DNA from: Victivallales bacterium
GTDB taxonomy: Bacteria; Verrucomicrobiota; Lentisphaeria; Victivallales; GWF2-38-69
Direction: 5' to 3'
Length of the DNA: 64,000 nucleotides
NCBI GenBank assembly: GCA_021733985.1
Contig: JAIPJT010000004.1
Span: forward strand, 1-64,000
The translations under genes and the position numbers were made by a program. Positions 59,593-64,000 of this stretch are shown piece by piece; position 1 is the first letter of the stretch, and the number at the start of each line of letters is the position of its first letter. The notes beneath the pieces are model-generated. The model worked only from the letters and a program-made list of their open reading frames with translations, did not search any database and had not been told where the DNA came from.

Positions 59593-61194
59593 TTAATTTT
59601 TATTTTCCGGAGGAAGAATTCCTATGCCAATTATTACATAACGTGGATAATCAGGGAAAAATCCGGTTTTAACCATGAACTTATAGATAACAGGAAAATG
59701 ATCATGTAAAAAGGCTCGCAGGTACGGTCGGGTATCTTTGTCTGGAATACCTACTTTTTGAAATTTGTAGTTTCCTAAAACTTTAAGTTCAGGATAAGTC
59801 TTTTTTAAGCTTTCGAGTTTATCCTCTGATAACGGAGATTTACCTCCCGTAGGAGTTACCCACCAGGTGAACATAGCTCCGTTCTTCTTGAAATCTTCAA
59901 GGTTAAGCCATTCAGAGTCTTTCAGACTCCAATCTATAAAAGGTATTGGTTTATCTTTGGAATAAGTACATATTGATACAATAAGATAGTGTGAGCCGGC
60001 AATATACTTTAGTTTTTTATGATATTTATTATGCCATATATTAGTAACTTTATTTGCTATCTTTTCTCCCGGGAAATAGTTCCAAAGTCTGTAATTACCA
60101 TTCATGTTGGCAGCCCAGTATCCATAATAAACAGAATATGAAACAGAAATTATTATTATGATAGGAATCAGCAGAAGTAAAAAACGTTTAAAAACTTTCT
60201 TTGTGATTTTCGGTTTGATAGAAGCCATCACTATTATCCCTACAAGTGAAAAGCATGGCCTCCCCCAGCGAACAACAAGTTCCTCAGAGGTTAAAAGTGG
60301 GGATATGAATGCGATAAAAAAAGGTCCTAATCCCATATAAAGGAGGAATTTTTTATTGAAACTGCCGATTTTATTTCCTTTTTTACGCTCAGCTAATAGA
60401 AAAGTTAATGACAGTAGTAAAAATAATGATAAAAAGCCAAGGTGTGCAGCGGCAAAGTTCAGGCTTGACAGGATGCTTTCAAAAAAAGTATAGCCGCCAT
60501 CGCTTGTGGATCTATATGCATAAGCTATTTCCTGAAAACCGTTTTCATAAGACCATATCATGTGAGGGGTTATTAAAATTAAAAAAAGAAGGCCGCATAA
60601 ATAAATTCCCGGTTTTTTAAGGTTTTCTCTTCCTTCTTCGGTGAATATGCACATAAGGGCCATAGGAATATATATTAATAAGGCCTGGTATTTAGCGTAA
60701 AATGAAAGAGCGCAGAACAAGCCTACAAGCAGCCACTGGTATAATTTTTTTTCTCTGAGAGCAATATAAAAAGTAAGTATAGTCAGACCCCAGCAGGGAA
60801 ACTGCATTGTGTCAGGGGTTATGGATACGTTAAAAATATTATAGTACAGTGTGGCATCCAGTAACATTACACTGATTAATGCCTGTACAGGAGGCAGAAT
60901 CCTGTTCGCAAGTTTCCATACAGCCCAGAATGATATAAAAGTTAATAACGCGGCACCTAAAAAAAGCTGAAAATTAATAAAAGGGCCGGCATCTGAAAAT
61001 AAAGCTGCAACCCAGCAGGAAAGAGGGGGATGTTTACTGTATCCGAGCTGCCACTGGTTTCCCCAGGCTATAGTTTCCATTGTATCGCTGAATAAATTTT
61101 GCCAGGTAGCAGTCGGGATGATAGTCCACAATGCTACATGCAGGCCCGAAAATAAATAGAACCACTTCTTTGTATTTATTTTTATTTCTTCCAT
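59593..61194 (-). CDS. GT39/ArnT-like integral membrane glycosyltransferase (copy A)
   Basis: 'DTMETIAWGNQWQLGYSKHPPLSCWVAALF'; multiple TM segments; 533 aa. Confidence 0.85.
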   Translation of the reverse strand: MEEIKINTKKWFYLFSGLHVALWTIIPTATWQNLFSDTMETIAWGNQWQLGYSKHPPLSCWVAALFSDAGPFINFQLFLGAALLTFISFWAVWKLANRILPPVQALISVMLLDATLYYNIFNVSITPDTMQFPCWGLTILTFYIALREKKLYQWLLVGLFCALSFYAKYQALLIYIPMALMCIFTEEGRENLKKPGIYLCGLLFLILITPHMIWSYENGFQEIAYAYRSTSDGGYTFFESILSSLNFAAAHLGFLSLFLLLSLTFLLAERKKGNKIGSFNKKFLLYMGLGPFFIAFISPLLTSEELVVRWGRPCFSLVGIIVMASIKPKITKKVFKRFLLLLIPIIIIISVSYSVYYGYWAANMNGNYRLWNYFPGEKIANKVTNIWHNKYHKKLKYIAGSHYLIVSICTYSKDKPIPFIDWSLKDSEWLNLEDFKKNGAMFTWWVTPTGGKSPLSEDKLESLKKTYPELKVLGNYKFQKVGIPDKDTRPYLRAFLHDHFPVIYKFMVKTGFFPDYPRYVIIGIGILPPENKN

Positions 61195-61197
61195 TTG

Positions 61198-62799
61198 TTA
61201 CCTTTTACATTTTTGTTTGTTTGGCAGTACCATAACTATTTTAATTTTTATAGGATCAATTTTTTCTTTCAAAAACGGTAGATACTTTGAAAGTTCGAGA
61301 ATTTTTTTTCTGATTTGAGGGTGATTCCTGTATTGTTCGAATATGGAACCATTAAGCCAGGGAACCTCTTTGACCGGAAGGACTTTTATCCTGGCGTCAA
61401 ACTTGTCTTTTATTCTATCAATAATTTTATCTGTATTTTTTTCGTTGTGTTCCCAAATAAATAAAGCTCCGTTTTCTTGAATGTCATCTTTACTTGTCCA
61501 GGGGGATTTCGAACTGCAGAACAGCTCATATGTACTGGGCCTGGATTTCAGGTAACTGTTTACAAATGATTTATAGTCCGGACCGAAACCTCCTACATAT
61601 TTGAAGGGGAGGGAAGTATGTTTGTGCCATAAATTGTTACATAAAATTGCAATATTTTTACCCGGAAACTGTATATGAACGGTTTTTCCGTTTATGACCG
61701 GGGGGAGAAATTGTGTCAGGAATGCAATAATTATAGATGGAATTATAATTGTTAAAAAACAGAATACTATAACAAATTTAGAACGAAATTTATTCAGGTT
61801 TATATCGGGTCTGAAAAAATAAAGAAGAGCTGTCATTGTAAAATTAAAAAAAGTCATAGTCCAGTAAGGATTCACGTGTACGCCCAATAGGAGGGTCAGA
61901 AAAAAAGTGAAGACAAAAGAACCGAGCAGCACCAGTATAACAAATGTTGTATTTTGAAAATTTCTTTCGATTTTTTCATCTTTGCCGTTTTTGAAACATA
62001 GTATAACTGTAATTATAATTAACGGTATCGCCGGCAATATTATGTTAACAATATAATCAAGCGGCCAGTGTATATGGTCCCAAATGGATTTAACTGTAAA
62101 AAAGACGTCAGTTTTACCAAAGGCATAATTTACAGGTTCAAAATCATTATTAAAAAGCCAGATTAAGTGTGGTGTTATAATAAAAAAATATAAGATGAAA
62201 GCAAGGAGAAAGCCTACGCTTAAGATTTGCTTTCTTATATCCCTGTTTATTATAAAGTAGACGAGAGCCGGAAGAAAGATAAATGCACCTACATATTTTG
62301 CCAGAACAGATAAACCTGCAAGAACTCCAATTACACACCAGTTAAAAACAGAGTATTTTCTGGATACTTTATAAATAAATAATATTAATAAGGCTGAAAT
62401 CGGAAAACTGATTACGTTCGGATTAAAAGTACAGGTCGGGAACGAATAATAATATATTGTGGAAATTGAAATTACACTTATTAATGCGTAATTTTCGTTC
62501 ATCATGTTTTTTGACAGTTTCCATACAGCTATAAAAGTAATAATTATACATATTTGCGCTAAAGCGTAGAGCGTGAAACCGGGACTTCCCTGAAGTACTA
62601 CTGCTAAATTAGACAGCCAGGCAGCTAAAGGTGGATGTTTATAATATCCCCACTGCCATTCACAGCCCCAGGCTACTCCTTCTGAAGTATCAAGAGGGAT
62701 TGTTTTTAAAAAAATTGAAGGTATAACTGCCCAGAAGAAAAACTGGCAGATAAGGAATGCATAAAAGATTTTTGATTGCTTAGAAAAACTTTTTTCCAT
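61198..62799 (-). CDS. GT39/ArnT-like integral membrane glycosyltransferase (copy B)
   Basis: 'DTSEGVAWGCEWQWGYYKHPPLAAWLSNLA'; 533 aa, tandem paralog. Confidence 0.85.
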   Translation of the reverse strand: MEKSFSKQSKIFYAFLICQFFFWAVIPSIFLKTIPLDTSEGVAWGCEWQWGYYKHPPLAAWLSNLAVVLQGSPGFTLYALAQICIIITFIAVWKLSKNMMNENYALISVISISTIYYYSFPTCTFNPNVISFPISALLILFIYKVSRKYSVFNWCVIGVLAGLSVLAKYVGAFIFLPALVYFIINRDIRKQILSVGFLLAFILYFFIITPHLIWLFNNDFEPVNYAFGKTDVFFTVKSIWDHIHWPLDYIVNIILPAIPLIIITVILCFKNGKDEKIERNFQNTTFVILVLLGSFVFTFFLTLLLGVHVNPYWTMTFFNFTMTALLYFFRPDINLNKFRSKFVIVFCFLTIIIPSIIIAFLTQFLPPVINGKTVHIQFPGKNIAILCNNLWHKHTSLPFKYVGGFGPDYKSFVNSYLKSRPSTYELFCSSKSPWTSKDDIQENGALFIWEHNEKNTDKIIDRIKDKFDARIKVLPVKEVPWLNGSIFEQYRNHPQIRKKILELSKYLPFLKEKIDPIKIKIVMVLPNKQKCKR

Positions 62800-63176
62800 G
62801 GTAAAATATCCTGATAATAAAATGATAATATTGAAGATATATTATATGATAAGTTTTAGATATGTCTATGGGGATTTGTCGGTTTTAAAATTATTTCTTT
62901 GTAAATCTGTTTATAATTTTTCTATCCGGATGTTTATGAAGACCGAGCTTATTTATCCAATATGCGCTGTTTGTCATATATGACCTCAAATTAGGCTGTA
63001 CTTCGCCACTTTAATCCAACAATGTTGATTATTCTATATAAATTATTAAAACGTATTATGAAAAAAAGTTCAGACTGTTTTTTTTTAAAAAATTTAGTTT
63101 TTATATCTGTAAAAGCATTGTGAATATAATAAAATGAACTTATCATTCTTTTTAGTTAAAAATCTTAATAATAAAA

Positions 63177-64000
63177 ATGGGAAAAATCAAGATGGAGAGT
63201 GCTTTAGTCAGTGATTCTTTTGGTATTATTGCAGTATTAATAGCTGTTCCTGCGGTAATTTATACAATGGCAAATTCTAAAACTTTTGGTAAACTGTTTA
63301 CTATCATACCATCCTTAGTTTTTGCCTATTTCATACCTACTGTTTTATCTGCATGCAACGTTATCCCTGTTGATGCACCTATTTATACAGCCATAAAAAG
63401 ATATTTACTTCCGGCAAGTTTACTTCTGCTTACTATTTCTGTAGATATCAAAGGAATTTTCGGTTTGGGATATAAGGCTTTAGTTATGTTTTTTGCGGCT
63501 ACAGCAGGTGTTGTTATCGGAGGACCGATTTCTTTAATTATTTTCAAGAATGCCCTGCCGGCAGATGTCTGGACCGGTATGTCTGCTTTGGCGGGTTCAT
63601 GGATAGGGGGCGGTGCTAATTTTATTGCAATTGGAAATGCTGTAGGAGCTACAAGTACAATGTTGGGAATGATGGTGATTGTTGATGTACTGTCTTCAAA
63701 TATTTGGCGCGGATGTATTTTCTTTCTTGCCGGAAAAGCGCGGACTGTTGATAGGTTGTTCAAAGCTGATACAAATTCCATTGATGAACTTGTAGAGAAA
63801 ACGGTTGAATTTCAGGAATCAACCAGAAGGATTCCAACAACAGTGGATTATATGGTGATGATAGGCGGAACTTTTATTATTACGTGGCTGGCATTAAAAG
63901 CAGGTAAAGCATTACCTGAGATAGGAAGTATTATTTCCCACGGTACATGGGGGTTAATAATAATTACTTCTTTAGGTGTGCTTTTTTCATTTACTAAAAT
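63177..64000 (+). CDS. DUF819 family membrane protein, 3' truncated by the window end
   Basis: Open frame from ATG 63177 (or 63192) to the end: '...SALAGSWIGGGANFIAIGNAVGATSTMLGMMVIVDV...'. Confidence 0.85.
   Translation, partial: MGKIKMESALVSDSFGIIAVLIAVPAVIYTMANSKTFGKLFTIIPSLVFAYFIPTVLSACNVIPVDAPIYTAIKRYLLPASLLLLTISVDIKGIFGLGYKALVMFFAATAGVVIGGPISLIIFKNALPADVWTGMSALAGSWIGGGANFIAIGNAVGATSTMLGMMVIVDVLSSNIWRGCIFFLAGKARTVDRLFKADTNSIDELVEKTVEFQESTRRIPTTVDYMVMIGGTFIITWLALKAGKALPEIGSIISHGTWGLIIITSLGVLFSFTK

Noticed and set aside
63383-63781. 132-aa minus-strand ORF at the window end
   Set aside because: Opposite the clear DUF819 membrane-protein frame (+), which was missed by the ORF track because it runs off the window.

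Overview
This is a 64 kb AT-rich bacterial chromosomal window. I saw no rRNA, tRNA or CRISPR array by eye. Coherent blocks, from start to end: an LpxL-like acyltransferase/ACP/KS/KS-like (CLF) gene set; a pantothenate operon (DUF2520/PanG-like, panB, panC, panD); two bactofilins, one with N-terminal zinc ribbons; rpsO-pnp; an aspartate aminotransferase; a DUF2851 protein; a 1524-aa secreted chitinase with two GH18 domains; a ~15.5 kb lysine-fermentation locus (kamE, kamD, MutS-like kamB-like, P-loop kamC-like, amidohydrolase, MFS transporter, kdd, kce, atoA, atoD, class-III aminotransferase, kamA) with no recognisable kal; an AdhE-like aldehyde dehydrogenase homolog whose catalytic Cys and oxyanion Asn are both replaced, directly upstream of an RsbV/RsbW-type partner-switch pair; pyrH; a chlamydia/spirochaete-type V-ATPase operon; a three-domain NifU; lgt-dxs-pabA; a tail-anchored disordered protein with ~13 [KT][TS][ILV]KLK motifs; tsaB; a TlpA-like protein lacking CxxC; cobS; two tandem GT39/ArnT-like transferases; and a truncated DUF819 gene. 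The strongest candidates for something undescribed are (1) three paralogous XRE-HTH/PAS fusions, each divergently transcribed from a different metabolic operon (pantothenate, chitinase, lysine fermentation), and (2) the ALDH pseudoenzyme plus STAS/HATPase module next to kamA. There is also a degenerate family of dispersed intergenic repeats. The host looks like a chitinolytic, amino-acid-fermenting anaerobe; its phylum cannot be fixed from this window.
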